A stretch of 64,000 bases of DNA from Diploptera punctata (taxonomy: Eukaryota; Arthropoda; Insecta; Blattodea; Blaberidae): the NCBI GenBank assembly GCA_030220185.1, contig JASPKZ010007251.1, positions 880,501 to 944,500 of the forward strand, given 5' to 3'. Both the position numbers and the translations under genes were made by a program. The notes under the pieces were generated by a model. It was not told the origin of the DNA, searched no databases, and saw only the letters and a list, made by a program, of their open reading frames with translations. Each line of letters begins with the position of its first letter. The first letter of the stretch is position 1. Positions 12,196 to 23,169 of the stretch are shown here, piece by piece.

Positions 12196-12469
12196 ACAAG
12201 ATATGAAGCTAAATTGGATGCTTAGGAGTGGGCATTCCCTGAAGCAAATATTTAAAAATTTTGATGTTATATTTTTCTCTCCAAATACATTTTAAAAAAT
12301 TCTCTAATGGCCACATTTTTTTTTATTTTTTGCAACAAAACAAAGTATATACCATTGAAATAAAACAAGAAATATATTCTAAAAATATTAGTGATCTCTA
12401 ACTATTAAGGAGAGGAGATTTACCTGAAAACCTTAGTTTCAAAATTGTTCTAGTGGCCTCTGTGTTTAT

Positions 12470-12862
12470 TTTAGAAAGAAAAATTAATGCTTGGACTGAG
12501 ATTCGGATATCTCTCGAACCCCGGATCTTGGTCTGAGCATTATTTTTTCTTTCTAAAGTAAAGTAATCCCACTACAAGCGTCAGGAGGCCCTTGGGGTAG
12601 TAGGAGGTTAAGGCTCCCACTTTTTCTGGACAATCGGCACTTGATGTCAGCCCTGCATGATGGCTGCCTTTACCCCCAGAACAAGTGTCTGGTACTCATT
12701 TCAATTAGAGGCTGAGTCGACCCCAGGGCCATAGTGCCGCCAGAAGGTTTGGGTCAGTTTAAAAATCTTGATCCCACTGGGACTTGAACCCTTGACCTTC
12801 CGGCTTGTAGAACAGTGCCTTAACCACTACGCTATGGCATGCCCCCTTCTAAAATAAAACTA
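12470..12862. repeat. Short tRNA-like fold-back split by a SINE
   Basis: The flanks TTAGAAAGAAAAATTAATGC and GCATTATTTTTTCTTTC are inverted around a degenerate tRNA-like core. The SINE at 12563-12846 inserted at its right end. Confidence 0.6.
12563..12846 (-). mobile_element. tRNA-derived SINE, family A
   Basis: It is the reverse copy of 58256-58550, with a head gcataccgtagtg-like on the minus strand. A 12-bp duplication (ttctaaaRtaaa) is at 12551-12562 and 12847-12858. Confidence 0.85.
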
Positions 12863-13985
12863 TGTCCAATTCAATACACAGTTTTAATTAACAAAAGAGA
12901 AATATATTCCATAAACCAGCAAAACTGTACAGACATTCAACATGAGAAATTTGCTTAGTTTATGGAGTTCCTATTTAACAGATTTTTTAGAAAAAATTTA
13001 TAAAAATGGCTGGTTGGTTGGTTGTTTCCTAATGCAGGGCTCATTGCAGAGAGCTTCCATTTGGCATCTTGCATCCCTGTAATGTAAAGTTAACTCTTTA
13101 TTTCCTAAGGCACCCTACTCAGGGTGATTTCTATTCACAGTTAAATTGCATACATCTTATAGAGCTGTAGATGGACAGCTAAGGTAGTCTGAAGATGAAA
13201 ACAGAATGAATCAACCATTTATCCTTCAATATAAAAGCCACTGTTGAGAACCACTTTCACTGAGAATTTTTGTTACATATTTTGTTAATAGTTTTTTAAA
13301 AGTAATTTCAAAAAGTGCAATCTATGGAAACTTTTTCATTCCTTCTGTCTCCCATTCAAATGTGCTATAGGATATTGGAAAAGACAACAGATGCATAGAA
13401 TGGGATATTTATGCAGGAAAATAGTCATCAAATTGTTAATTTCTAGAAAAATGAGGAAATTATATTTCTAACTACTTGCAGTAATAGGATTGTTCAATTA
13501 CTTACTTTTTATAAAGCACTGTTACTTACTCTTATTAGTAAAATGCAGAACAAATATTTATATTCATATATATACTTCCCATTCTATGAATCTAAGAAAT
13601 TCATAATCTGCTTTTATTTACAATTTGTTATAGTAAGAGAAAATACTTCTAATTTTATGTCATGAGAAATCCTATCCAAAGTATACTTTCATTATTAGCT
13701 AAAATTTTTGGGTTATAATTTATAGAGCTTACATAAATAGAGAAACTTCTCTTTTTTTATTTAATTATAATGTAAAAGTTAATTTCTTTATTTTAATGGA
13801 TTAGTATCTGTAAGATATTTTACTTTATTAAGATGTGTTCTCCAATCACAATAACAGATATGTATTGCATACTATTTCAGTTCATATTTGATATGTAATG
13901 GGTATCGATTAGCATTTGGTTGGAATTACATTAAAGCTTAAGGTAGATTTGAAAATTGTCCATTACAATAAATTTAATCTTATGC
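12863..13985. other. Unassigned; short (CCAA)n-tailed retroposon fragment at 13010-13100
   Basis: TGGTTGGTTGGTTG at 13010 is the complement of the (CCAA)n tail of the RNase H LINE at 36244-37395. The rest has no supported feature. Confidence 0.35.
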
Positions 13986-14225
13986 AATCATATCATTATA
14001 AACTGGTGGAGACTGGCAGATGAACCAATTGAAATACAAATTAGAAGACATGATATTCTCTGAGAAAACCAATGGAGGTTATTGAAAGACAGGCATTAGA
14101 ATGGAATCCTCAGGGAGCTTCATGGAAATGGATTCAACATATTTTGAGGAGTAAGGATGGAAATATAGCAAAAACGACCATGGAATGAAATCTTCAAGGA
14201 ATTAATTACTAGATAGTGAGTCTTA
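13985..14225 (+). mobile_element. LINE C-terminal fragment
   Basis: Translation gives VIERQALEWNPQGASW..., the C-terminal motif of non-LTR reverse transcriptases of the ALxWNPxG type. It is degenerate. Confidence 0.6.
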
Positions 14226-14613
14226 AAATCTCACCTCATAAATTCAACAGTCTAAAGAAATTAAATTAAATATCAGATTAAATGTGAAGAATGTGAGAAA
14301 ATCTACATAGGAAAAACTAAGAGAAATTTGAAAACTAGAGTGAAAGAACATCTCAGGAACGTCAAGAAAGGGGAAGTAGAAAAATTGTAGTGGCTGCCCA
14401 TGCAAAGTCCGAAAAACATCTTATCAAAAAGAAGGCTAAATTATTAAAACAAATAGAAAAACCAAAATACTCACTCTTTGGGAAAAGATCTACATTCAAA
14501 GGAGCGAAAAGGAGAAATTGATGAACTTTGAAATTCCCGGGGAGAATTACCTGATATCGAGGTTTTTCAGTCTGCCAACACAGGAAGCAAAAGACGGCAG
14601 AACAATGGTCGCA

Positions 14614-14665
14614 GGGATACTGATGATGGAACTGAAATGTAAAGTTCCGAAACTAGTTTAAATTA
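14614..14665 (+). ncRNA. Hammerhead ribozyme candidate directly after PLE GIY-YIG
   Basis: CTGATGA is at 14620-14626, helix II is GGAACT/AGTTCC (14628-14633, 14643-14648), GAAA is at 14649-14652, helix III the palindrome ACTAGT, and the NUH site GTT. Helix I is weak here (GATA with TAAAT). Confidence 0.75.
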
Positions 14666-14717
14666 GAAAAAGAAGAAACATATGAGCTGAGTGATAAAAT
14701 TTTACCTAAAAGTCTAA

Positions 14718-14766
14718 AGATGGCTGATGATGAGAGGGATGCCTCTTGAAACTGCAATTCTGTGCT
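14718..14766 (+). ncRNA. Hammerhead ribozyme candidate, ACTGCAGT family
   Basis: CTGATGA is at 14724-14730, helix II GAGAGG/CCTCTT, GAAA at 14748-14751. Helix III ACTGCAAT differs by one base from the palindrome ACTGCAGT seen at 55.7 and 35.0 kb. Confidence 0.65.
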
Positions 14767-14879
14767 TGAAGATCACGGAATTTATAATGTGAGATTTCAC
14801 GGCTCACTATCTAATTTTTAACTTGAAAAACTCACAAAGTTATTTCCCATAATTAATTTATTAAATAAATAAGACGTCT

Positions 14880-15245
14880 CCAAGGAATGAAGAAGAGGAA
14901 GACCCAGAATTACGTGGCAAAATACCATGAGAAGAGAAGCTGAGTAATTGGGGAAGAGTCTGAGTGAAGTTAAGATACTAGCAAATAATAAGACCTGTTG
15001 AACTTTCATGGATCCTCCTTGGCAAATAATAAGATCTGTTGAACTTTCATGGATCCTCCTTGGAGGGGTGATGAGAAGACAGTAGGACATACAAGAGGAA
15101 CGTGGAAAAATTCTGTTAGAAATGAGATTGAGAGGGTTGGAAAAACGTGGACTGAAGTCAAGACCATTGACTTGGAAGAGACACAAGAGCATTTTCATGC
15201 CTCTTGTCACTGGTGGAACATCCAACACAAATTCTCGCAAAAAAA
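14880..15245 (+). mobile_element. LINE C-terminal fragments, tandemly duplicated
   Basis: Broken frames give RKTQNYVAKYHEKRS-type and MDPPWRGDEKTVGHTRGTW segments typical of the GRPRxTW...WxEVKxLA C-terminal region of LINE reverse transcriptases. A 39-41 bp direct duplication (aataataaga...ggatcctcc) is at about 14985-15063. Confidence 0.6.
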
Positions 15246-15404
15246 TCTCTAAGTCCCATTCGAAAGAATTGTTGACTCTAATGGTGTAACTTGTATCATA
15301 CTGACATGTAGAGTCAGAGATCTGGGGTTCAAGTCCTTGTTTGAGCATCAAGTTTTCTATGTTTTTATTATTCATTTCATACATCTCAATGATGGACGAT
15401 CATA

Positions 15405-15815
15405 TTTTAAGGGAAAATTATATGCTCAGACTGGGGCTTGAACCCAGAACCCTTGGCTTTCTAGGCCAATACTCTACCGACTGAGCTATCTGAGCAAGTT
15501 CCAATCTAAATGCAAATTTTTCTCTTATATACATTGTTAATTCCCGTGCACCAAATACTATGAAACCTTTGCTTCTATCTTGCAAATGGCAGCTTCTCTA
15601 TTAAGAAGACATTTATTTGGGAATTTTACATTACATTATAAAGCCAGTACGGCTTCTTTTGATGTTTTTGTGTGGGAATTAACAGCATATATAAGAAAAG
15701 AATTTGCTTTTAGATTGGAACTTGCTTAGGTAGCTCAGTCGGTAGAGTATTGGCCTAGAAAGCCAAAGGTCCTGTGTTGAAGCCCCAGTCTGAGCATATA
15801 ATTTTCCTCTTCAAA
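15405..15815. repeat. Composite repeat with inverted tRNA-like ends
   Basis: A minus-strand tRNA-like unit (15420-15497) and a plus-strand one (about 15722-15798) flank a body of about 220 bp (cttctatcttgcaaatgg...). Each unit has Pol III A and B boxes and the outer ends AGGAAAATTAT/ATAATTTTCCT. It is the same family as the 305-bp array. Confidence 0.8.
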
Positions 15816-15819
15816 TATT

Positions 15820-16290
15820 AATTTTTCTATGTTCAATTCTGGAAAATGTTAATTTAAAATATAACATCAAAAAATGTTTAAATTATTCAAACGGTACTTG
15901 TTTGTTGAGATTTTCAAATTGTTATGTGCCCTATTAAATTAATTTAAAGTGAATTTTAAGAATAGTGTAATGAACCACTGTTAGTTTAAACAGAATCTGT
16001 CATTGCGCAATAAAGATCTCTTTCAAGCTTCATCGGTTATAAGGATTTATAAAGAAAACAATATATATATAAAATCAGAAGAGTGCACATGTGGCATCAG
16101 TATCTGCTCACTTTTGGTTGGAGAGAAGGGATTATTAGAATTTAACACAATAAATTTTGATGGAGAAGCTATCTATTTAACATAACAAAACCTAATTTAA
16201 CTAATTTCTTACTTCCAACAAGCAGTAATATTTTATGATTTGAGACCAGCTCTTATTTATGTCACCTAAATTTAATTAAATAATAGATTC
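15820..16290. other. Unassigned
   Basis: AT-rich, no supported gene or repeat. Confidence 0.3.
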
Positions 16291-16294
16291 GTAA

Positions 16295-16625
16295 ATTAAT
16301 GAGTCATTTTTTACACCTTACCTCATATTTTATGTTTCTTTAAACACGGGAACTAGTTTTCAAGAGAAAACATCTCTCATTTTCAACCGACATTATGACT
16401 ACTGGATTTTTGTTGGAATCTCCATCAATAACGTTGCCATCTGATGTTGATTTGATGAACTTCGAGATGGCAGCGTTATTGATGGAGATTCCAAAAAATC
16501 CGGTAGTCATAATGTCGGTTGAAAATGAGAGAGATGTTTTTTCTTGAAAACTAGTTCCCGTGTTTAAAGAAACATAAAATATGAGGTAAGATGTAAAAAA
16601 TGACTCATTAATTTACAAATTAAGA
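16295..16625. mobile_element. PLE-type fold-back module
   Basis: Arms of about 150 bp are nearly perfect inverted copies around 16445 (ggagattccaa..., cataatgtcggtt, gaaaactagttcccgtg). The AACTAGTTC palindrome is kept but the CTGANGA core is lost. Confidence 0.75.
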
Positions 16626-16639
16626 ACCTCATAATGTTA

Positions 16640-17685
16640 TTTCCCATATTTAACTATGAATAAATAATAGATTGTTGGAAAACATTATATCATTTGAAAA
16701 ATCTTTATGAGGAGAATGTTTTCCAGTGGATTCCAGCACTTTATGGTTTATTTTTGTATGAAATTGCTGATTATCTAGCAAAAAGAGGATGTAGTAGGGT
16801 ATTGTGCAGAAACCTTCAGATTTTCCATACATTCTAATTTGTATTCCTATAATTTTCTATCAGTTTATAATGATATAATTGCATAAATCACTGCACATAA
16901 CATTTTTATTATGAAAATTAGGGAACCTGTTATTTACTCGTTCATAATCTTCAATATTATTATCTTGTTACATAAATAACTACAATTTTAGCCAAGTAAA
17001 AGCCATACAAGTCATAATGCATTGTGCAAAGGGCATTTACAGTGGTCATTATAAAGGCTATTGTTCAGTCTTGTATATTTTTTTCCCTCCCTCCCCATTT
17101 TCCTCAGCTTAGAGTACCAAACTTATTATTGCCTTTAATATTGTGAACATTTCTGGATAGGGCCTTAATGCTTTACTTTATTTTAATCAAGCTTGAAAGT
17201 CTATTGACTTAGGTAAAATGTAAAATGCAAGCATTATAAATAACACATTTACCGATGTGCTGATAAATATTTCCATTTATGTATCATTTGTCTCTGGGTA
17301 GGATCCAGTGGCACTTTTTATAACAGATCCTTTATTCCTAAGACATTTGACTAGACTGCATATCATAAATAATCAAGCAAGGATCACCTTTTTTTACGTA
17401 GGTTTATGTTTTTTTTGGACGATTTTGCCTTTTTCCTGTACTTGCCATTGTTGTTTACATTCTTCATAAGTTAGCAATACTGCACATTCTCTGCTTGCTA
17501 TAAAAGTAAATAAATTCAATGCTATTATGATAATCTACTGCAACCAGAGAATATGCCTGAAATGAAATATCACATTGCCTTGAGACCAGCCTCATTCTGG
17601 ATACAGTACACGAAGTCCTGGGTGTGATTCTCAATCAAACCATAAGAATTTTTCCTTAAAAGGGAATTACTCCTATGGTCAAACA
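16640..17685. other. Unassigned
   Basis: About 1 kb with no supported gene, RNA or recognised repeat. Confidence 0.3.
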
Positions 17686-17875
17686 TGGCGTGGAATTTAG
17701 GTTAAGTTCAGGTTTAAGGACTCTCTTGGTGCTTCGTTATCATTTATCACCTATATCATCGGCGAAACATAAATCTGCCTTCCATGTGCTCCAATTCAGA
17801 AGTTGATTACAATTCTGCCAATGCCAGGAAAGAATGCCTGAAATGTTGTAAGACAATCTTGTGGCATTGGACAAA
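17686..17875 (+). mobile_element. SINE family D, divergent 3' part
   Basis: It matches the 3' half of 11008-11371 (ctctcttggtgc, atcatcggcg, tgccaatgccagg, tggcattgg). Confidence 0.65.
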
Positions 17876-18034
17876 AATAAAACCTTGACAACAATATTTA
17901 AAATTTTCTTATGTGAAGGATCCAAGAAAAAAACCAGGTAAGTTACTTTTTTGTTGAAATGGAGTTTGAGATACCATTATATCCTCCATAGAAAGAACTA
18001 ACACTTAAAAGTGCAAAACAGTAAAATAACTACT

Positions 18035-18205
18035 TATTTTAGGAATTCTCACTATGAGGTATATTCATTAAGGTAGAATTTTTATTACTCACTATGTGCT
18101 GATAAATATTTTATATTTATTATAAATATGTTCCGAAACTAGTTTATAGTCAAATAAGAAGAACAATATGAGGTGAGTGATAAAAATTCTACCTTAACAT
18201 TAAAA
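18035..18205. mobile_element. PLE-type terminus, short module
   Basis: It carries ccgaaactagtttatagtc and atatgaggtgagtgata, the right arm of the 7.3-kb family with most of the left arm missing. Confidence 0.65.
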
Positions 18206-18249
18206 TAAATTAAATTATTTTTAGTCTTTTCATCTTACTTCACTATTAA

Positions 18250-18310
18250 TGTTGATTTGTTCTTGAACATGTTTCGATTATATCATAATCATCGTCGGCA
18301 ACTTGCCCAG
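18250..18310 (-). ncRNA. Hammerhead-like copy with CCGACGA core
   Basis: Helix II GATTAT/ATAATC is perfect, GAAA and the palindrome ACATGT are kept, and helix I TTG/CAA matches. The core U4 has become C. Confidence 0.55.
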
Positions 18311-18665
18311 ACTGGTCAGATTTATGTTGTACACTCTGGATGTCGATGTCAGCCCCATCCTGTGGTTGGCCAAAGAACCTCCAAACAAGGTCACGCTCCG
18401 TCGGTATTTCAAAATTCATAACACGGTTTTTGTTCTTCTGAATATAGATTTTTTTCCCAAATAGTCAAATGTATTTTGCAACTGTTTGAATAATTTAGTG
18501 TCTGGATTTATATTATGTTTTCCAGACCAAACATGAGCAGCAACTGCAGATTTTTCTACTTCCCCATTTTTAATATTTCTTATGTGTTCTTTGGTTCTAA
18601 TTTTTAGGTTTCTTAATTATATTATTTTTGGTCTGGACATCTTACCTCAATATTAATGTTGATTT

Positions 18666-18712
18666 GTTCTTGGACATGTTTCAAAACAATTCTGTTTTAT
18701 CGTCAGCTTTCC
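18666..18712 (-). ncRNA. Hammerhead ribozyme candidate (left arm)
   Basis: On the minus strand: CTGACGA at 18706-18700, helix II AAAACA/TGTTTT, GAAA at 18682-18679, palindrome ACATGT at 18679-18674, and site GTC. Confidence 0.72.
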
Positions 18713-18874
18713 CAGACTGGTTTTATTTATGTTGCACTACCTGGATGTCGATGTCAGCTCCATCCTGTGGTTGGCCAAAGAACCTCCAAACAAGGTCACC
18801 AAGGTTCTTTGGCCAACCACAGGATGGAGCTGACATTGACATCCAGGTAGTGCAACATAAATAAAACCAGTCTG

Positions 18875-18921
18875 GGAAAGCTGACGATAAAACAGAATTG
18901 TTTTGAAACATGTCCAAGAAC
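18875..18921 (+). ncRNA. Hammerhead ribozyme candidate (right arm)
   Basis: CTGACGA at 18881-18887, helix II AAAACA/TGTTTT (18889-18894, 18899-18904), GAAA at 18905-18908, palindrome ACATGT at 18908-18913, site GTC, then CAAGAAC. Helix I is reduced to one pair here, but the related copy at 19.3 kb has GTTG in the matching place. Confidence 0.72.
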
Positions 18922-19350
18922 AAATCAACATTAATATTGAGGTAAGATGTCCAGACCAAAAATAATATAATTAAAATAACCTCAAAATATAACTTCCTAA
19001 AATTAAATATTATTTTAGGTTTCTTTTTGTTTTTCCTATACATTTATTTTCACAACCCGTACATTCAATCTGATATATTCCTGATATTTTATTTTTATCA
19101 GTTTTTTCATTTTTGTTGGTTTTTATTAGTTTATTTAAACTGTAGTTATTTTTTTGGTGCTAATTTAATGTTAAACTTCTCAAATATCTTTTGGAATTTA
19201 TTGTGTACCCAAGGGTGATATGTGAATTTCCTATATTTTTCAACCACAGGATGGAGCTGACATCGACATCCAGGGTGTACAACATAAATCTGACCAGTCT
19301 GGGCAAGTTGCTGACGATGATTATGATATAATCAAAACATATTCAAGAAC

Positions 19351-19447
19351 CTATGAAAAGATGGCACGAAAACCACTTTCTTAGGCCGTAACAGTTCTTC
19401 TTGGACTAATACCTGGCAGGATGATGATGATGATGATGATGGTGATG
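19351..19447 (+). mobile_element. 97-bp LINE 3' end, 12-bp target duplication
   Basis: It is a very short 5'-truncated copy: the frame MKRWHENHF, then the 3' UTR ending in (GAT)n. The target atattcaagaac is repeated at 19339-19350 and 19448-19459, inside the PLE terminus. Confidence 0.85.
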
Positions 19448-19560
19448 ATATTCAAGAACAAATCAACATTAATATTGAGGTAAGATAAAAAGACTAAAAA
19501 TAACCTGAAAATATCACTTCCTAAAATAAAATAGTAAAAGAAATATTGAGTTATTATGGG

Positions 19561-20531
19561 AAATATCACTACAAGGTTAAATTTAATTTTTTTTACCTCA
19601 CCTGATATCGTCCATCCTAATATTCAGGATTATTTTAAATAGTAATAGAAACAGTTATTAACTTGAAAACTTCATATTGTTATTTCCCATAATTAATTTA
19701 TGAAAGAAAAAAATTTAGCCATGGCTTATTTATCTTCAAAGTTCTGCATACAGGTAAAGAAGTAGGTACATTGTATAAATAACATTTTTTTTTAGGTTTC
19801 ATGGAGAAGTGCTTTACGTGGTTTTTTTCCTGAGCCCTTCATATGAGAAATGTTTTACCTACATGACAAATTTGTTTAAGTTACAATCATCAAAGAAAAA
19901 ATAGCAGTCACACATTTGTGTTGAATGCACTACCTTGATTTTGCAAACTTTTTCTTAATTTTGAATAGTTTATACTTTCCCACTCCTTATATAGTAAGTT
20001 GGCTGTTATAATCTAACACATAATTGATAGGAAGTCACACTATGAGGTATTTTATCAAATAAAGTGAATGAATTCCTTACATCTCACATTTTGAAATTCA
20101 CAGAAGAAAGGATCTGATCAAGGTTCACCTGGTCAACTCTAGAAGGAACTGATGTGCAGAGATTTAAATGGATGATGATGGTCTTGTATAAGATTTCCGG
20201 GCTGTTGGCCATGAGCTTGTAGTTCCCCGATGTTTTGCCACGGCCAACAGCCCAGAAATCTTCTACAAGATCATCATACTAACTCTGACTGTGAAAACGC
20301 TAGTCAATATATTAAAATGGATGTTTTAACACAATGTATACTGCTCACTTTTTGCACAATCTCTTTTGATAATCCCATACTTTTTACTTTTTTGTGTGTT
20401 TAGCTATAATGAGGGTAGACTACATATTTTTTTCATACATTTTGGTAGTCCTCATGTACCATTATTCATCCTTGAAAGCATTATAATCCCAGCTACTATA
20501 ATTCTGGATCCTGAAACCCCTTTTATCACTT
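19561..20531. other. Mostly unassigned; short hairpin at 20185-20275
   Basis: agatttccgggctgttggcc and its inverted copy ggccaacagcccagaaatct form a hairpin at 20185-20275. This looks like another TE terminus. Nothing else is supported. Confidence 0.4.
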
Positions 20532-21070
20532 AGGGTCGTATCTATGAATGCATTAGAACGTAAAAGTCGTTCTCTGCTGAAAAGTTGCATCCAAAGACTT
20601 TTTGCTTACTAAAAAAATCTCTGTTCATGCGATAATAATGGCAGAGAACGAATCATGAGCAACCCGATGGTAACCGATGTAGTTTGAAACCTTGCCGCGT
20701 ACCTTGCAGCTTTATCCAAGATGTTGAACCTTGAAGACTTCGATCATGTTTTTGGTATATGCGGAGAAGAGGAATTTAATAGAGTCTACCAAAGAATTCA
20801 ACTGGAAGAACAGGAGAATCGGCATAATATTGCGCAATGCAGACGTCGTCGTATGCGGTATTATTTGTGGATGCAAGCGTAAATGCGTTCCTCTAGCAGA
20901 CAAAAATAACAGAAGTGGTTTTATCGCTGAGAATTCTGGGTAATTTCTTGTCAATATTACGAAAAAAAACTACTTTTATGCATGACCAGTCAGTGACTTG
21001 CTAATTCGAACTTTGCACGTTCTCACGGAAAACTCAACTCAACAGAAACTAACGTATTTGCATGCGGCCC
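20532..21070 (+). mobile_element. PIF/Harbinger-like non-autonomous element
   Basis: The left end is TTA/GGGTCGTATCTATGAATG, and the right end GCATGCGGCCC. Inside, 20721-20880 reads [20 protein letters not shown] and QRIQLEEQENR, matching a short ORF in the copy at 44681. A TTA target is typical of PIF/Harbinger. It sits in PLE sequence, which resumes at 21071. Confidence 0.7.
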
Positions 21071-21300
21071 TAAATGGTTTTGATAAAGAATTAATTATAA
21101 ATAAGTTGAAATTCAAACACAAAAAAATACTTAATGAATATACTACTCTACAAAATTGCAAAGAAAAGAAAAAATACAAGAAAATTACTTACTATCCTGA
21201 AATGCATAGAAAATTTCAAAAAAAAATTTGACAAAATACATTTCTTTGGCACCAATAAATAAATTTAGAGTGAAAATGACTTATAAAGATGTTGATATTT
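21071..21300 (+). mobile_element. PLE coding fragment upstream of GIY-YIG
   Basis: Translation NGFDKELIINKLKFKHKKIL and ITYYPEMHRKFQKK matches the same region at 54.3 kb ([17 protein letters not shown]) that precedes GIY-YIG in PLEs. Confidence 0.6.
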
Positions 21301-21741
21301 TTAGTGTAGAGAGAGAGCAACATTAATTCAATAAGAAAGAAATTTGTATCCTTCTAAACTGGTCCAAGAGAGAGAGCTAATATGTAATGAGGTGTAAAGA
21401 ACTAATTCAATTTATTTGATATTATTGTAACATTGCATTGGGAAGAAAGTAGATTTTACTGTAATTGAATACTTCCCTTGAAGAAGGGCATAATCAATGA
21501 TAATGATCTGAACTTAATCAAAACAGCATTACAATAGTATATTACAAAGCAAGGTGTTTGGGAAGTGATTTTTACAGATGTGAGAGAATTATTAAAAACT
21601 GAATGAAAGCGAGGTTTTTAATTTCCGAGATTCTGTAAAACATTTCACAAATGTGTGTTGTACATTATATTTTGCACGATGGTATTTTCGAAATAATAAA
21701 TAATAGTAAAATAATAACATCTTTTTTTTCATCAATGGACG

Positions 21742-21790
21742 CCATGACTGATGAAGGACATGATATTGTCTGAAACCGTCGGTATCAAAG
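21742..21790 (+). ncRNA. Hammerhead ribozyme candidate
   Basis: CTGATGA is at 21748-21754, helix II GGACA/TGTCT, GAAA at 21772-21775, helix III ACCG-T-CGGT, site GTA, helix I TGA/TCA. Here helix III is an inverted repeat with a central base. Confidence 0.65.
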
Positions 21791-22586
21791 AAGTTTGAAA
21801 ATGTATGAGGTGAGTCAATTAAAATATGTTCTCCATTCATTATTAATAACATCTTTGTTGGAAATGTTTGCATTCATTATAAACAACTGACTGATGTTAG
21901 CGTCTGGCCAATGTATATACGGTAAATGCTGAAAATAATTTAGTTGAGACTACAGCAAGCCATGACACCAATCAGGCATAAAATGGCAGCAAGTATGAAT
22001 ATATTGTTTTATATTTGTTCAAATAAACTTCAGTTGATTTAAAATGCAGTGATTTGTTTCATATAATGTATATTAACACTACCTTTTGGATATATTTTTT
22101 GTATATACATTGTACGTAATATACATAAAGGGCAGTGGTTTTACTTCCTGCCCTAGGTAGATAATTTGTAATATTACAGTATAGTTATTTATAGGTTAGC
22201 AACCTCGAATTTAGGAAATTGAACTTTCAATCATGGTTGTCATTCCTGAAAGTAAGACAGAATGCACTATCACGCAAAAAAATATTTTGTACACACCAAA
22301 TAAAAAATAATAATCCTTTTGAACATTCATGAAATAAGTCTAATAAAAACAATAAAATTAAGGAATATGGAAATCATACTACAATAGATATCTGCTCATG
22401 TTAAAATTGTGGATAACAAACATACGATCAGTTAACAAAAATGGGCGCTATGATGGAAAGAAAACTAGCAGGACAATTGGAAGTGCATAAACAGATGAAA
22501 ATCAACACAATGTTGCAGTTCAGAAAATAATTGTGAAAGAAGAACTGTTAGAAAGCAAAACCTACCAAAACATTGAAGATAGATTT
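21791..22586. other. Unassigned
   Basis: A PLE terminus (atgtatgaggtgagtcaatt) ends near 21870. Beyond it no gene or repeat is recognised. Confidence 0.35.
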
Positions 22587-23137
22587 AGGGTCGTATGCAA
22601 ATACATTACTCTCTACTCAAATTACTTCCAATCACTGGTGAGCTGAGATCGAATTAACGGCCACCTTAACCGGTCATGCATGAATGTTGACGTTTTCGTA
22701 ATATTGGCAACGAATTACCCAGAATTCTCAGCGATAAAACCACTTCCGTTATTTTCGTCTGCTATAGAAGAATGCATTTATGCTTGCATCCCGCAAATAA
22801 TACCGTATACAAACACGTCTGCGACGTGCAATATTACGCCAATTCTCCTGTTCTTCCAGTTGAATTCTTTGGTAGACTCTATCAAATTCCTCTTCTCCGT
22901 GTATACCAAAACATGATCGAAGTCTTCAAGGTCCGACATCTTGGATAAGTTTCAAACTACATCGGTTCCCTTCGGGATTTTCACATAAGTTTATATCTTG
23001 AGCTACGATCTTAAGATACCTTGTCAGGTAGCTTTACAATTATTACCGCGTGAATAGATTTCTGAGTAAGAAAAATGTGTTTGAATAAAACTTTATCAGC
23101 AGAGAACGCCTTTTACTGTCTAATGCGTTCAAACATT
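22587..23137 (-). mobile_element. PIF/Harbinger-like non-autonomous element
   Basis: The ends GGGTCGTATGCAAATACATT and AATGCGTTCAAACATTCGACCC-type are inverted and flanked by TTA on both sides (TTA/GGGTCG, CGACCC/TTA). The short N-terminal ORF ([10 protein letters not shown]...) lies on the minus strand from about 22938, frameshifted. Confidence 0.78.
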
Positions 23138-23169
23138 CGACCCTTAATCTCTTCAACATACTAAGGAAA

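Larger units (their letters stand above)
14240..14815 (+). mobile_element. Penelope-like element, GIY-YIG fragment and terminus
   Basis: Positions 14268-14560 translate in broken frames as [38 protein letters not shown], then HAKSEKHLIKK and LLKQIEKPKY. This is the GIY-YIG endonuclease domain of PLE retroelements (Cys pair, YIGKT, RVKEH). It is followed without a gap by two hammerhead candidates and the ATGAG...GAGTGATAAAA terminus. The direct order of endonuclease then ribozyme links the fold-back modules to PLEs. Confidence 0.82.
18615..19012. mobile_element. 398-bp fold-back inserted in a PLE, 13-bp target duplication
   Basis: The two arms (split near 18795) are almost exact inverted copies. 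The target sequence ttttaggtttctt is repeated at 18602-18614 and 19013-19025, and removing the insert restores the interrupted GIY-YIG reading. Each arm carries an intact hammerhead candidate. Confidence 0.9.
18225..19560 (-). mobile_element. Penelope-like element with inverted termini, nested insertions
   Basis: On the minus strand, 19225-19026 gives SGIYQIECTGCENK and IGKTKRNLK. After the insertion it continues (18601-18400) as [29 protein letters not shown] and LFKQLQNTFDYLGKK. This is a GIY-YIG endonuclease domain. The left end (18225-18390) and right end (19240-19560) are inverted copies with hammerhead-like cores. The structure suggests that the gap-free hairpins elsewhere are the same insertion form with the coding part truncated away. 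Confidence 0.82.

Noticed and set aside
18628..19043. Several overlapping frames on both strands
   Set aside because: They are mirror readings of the inverted arms of the hairpin at 18615-19012.
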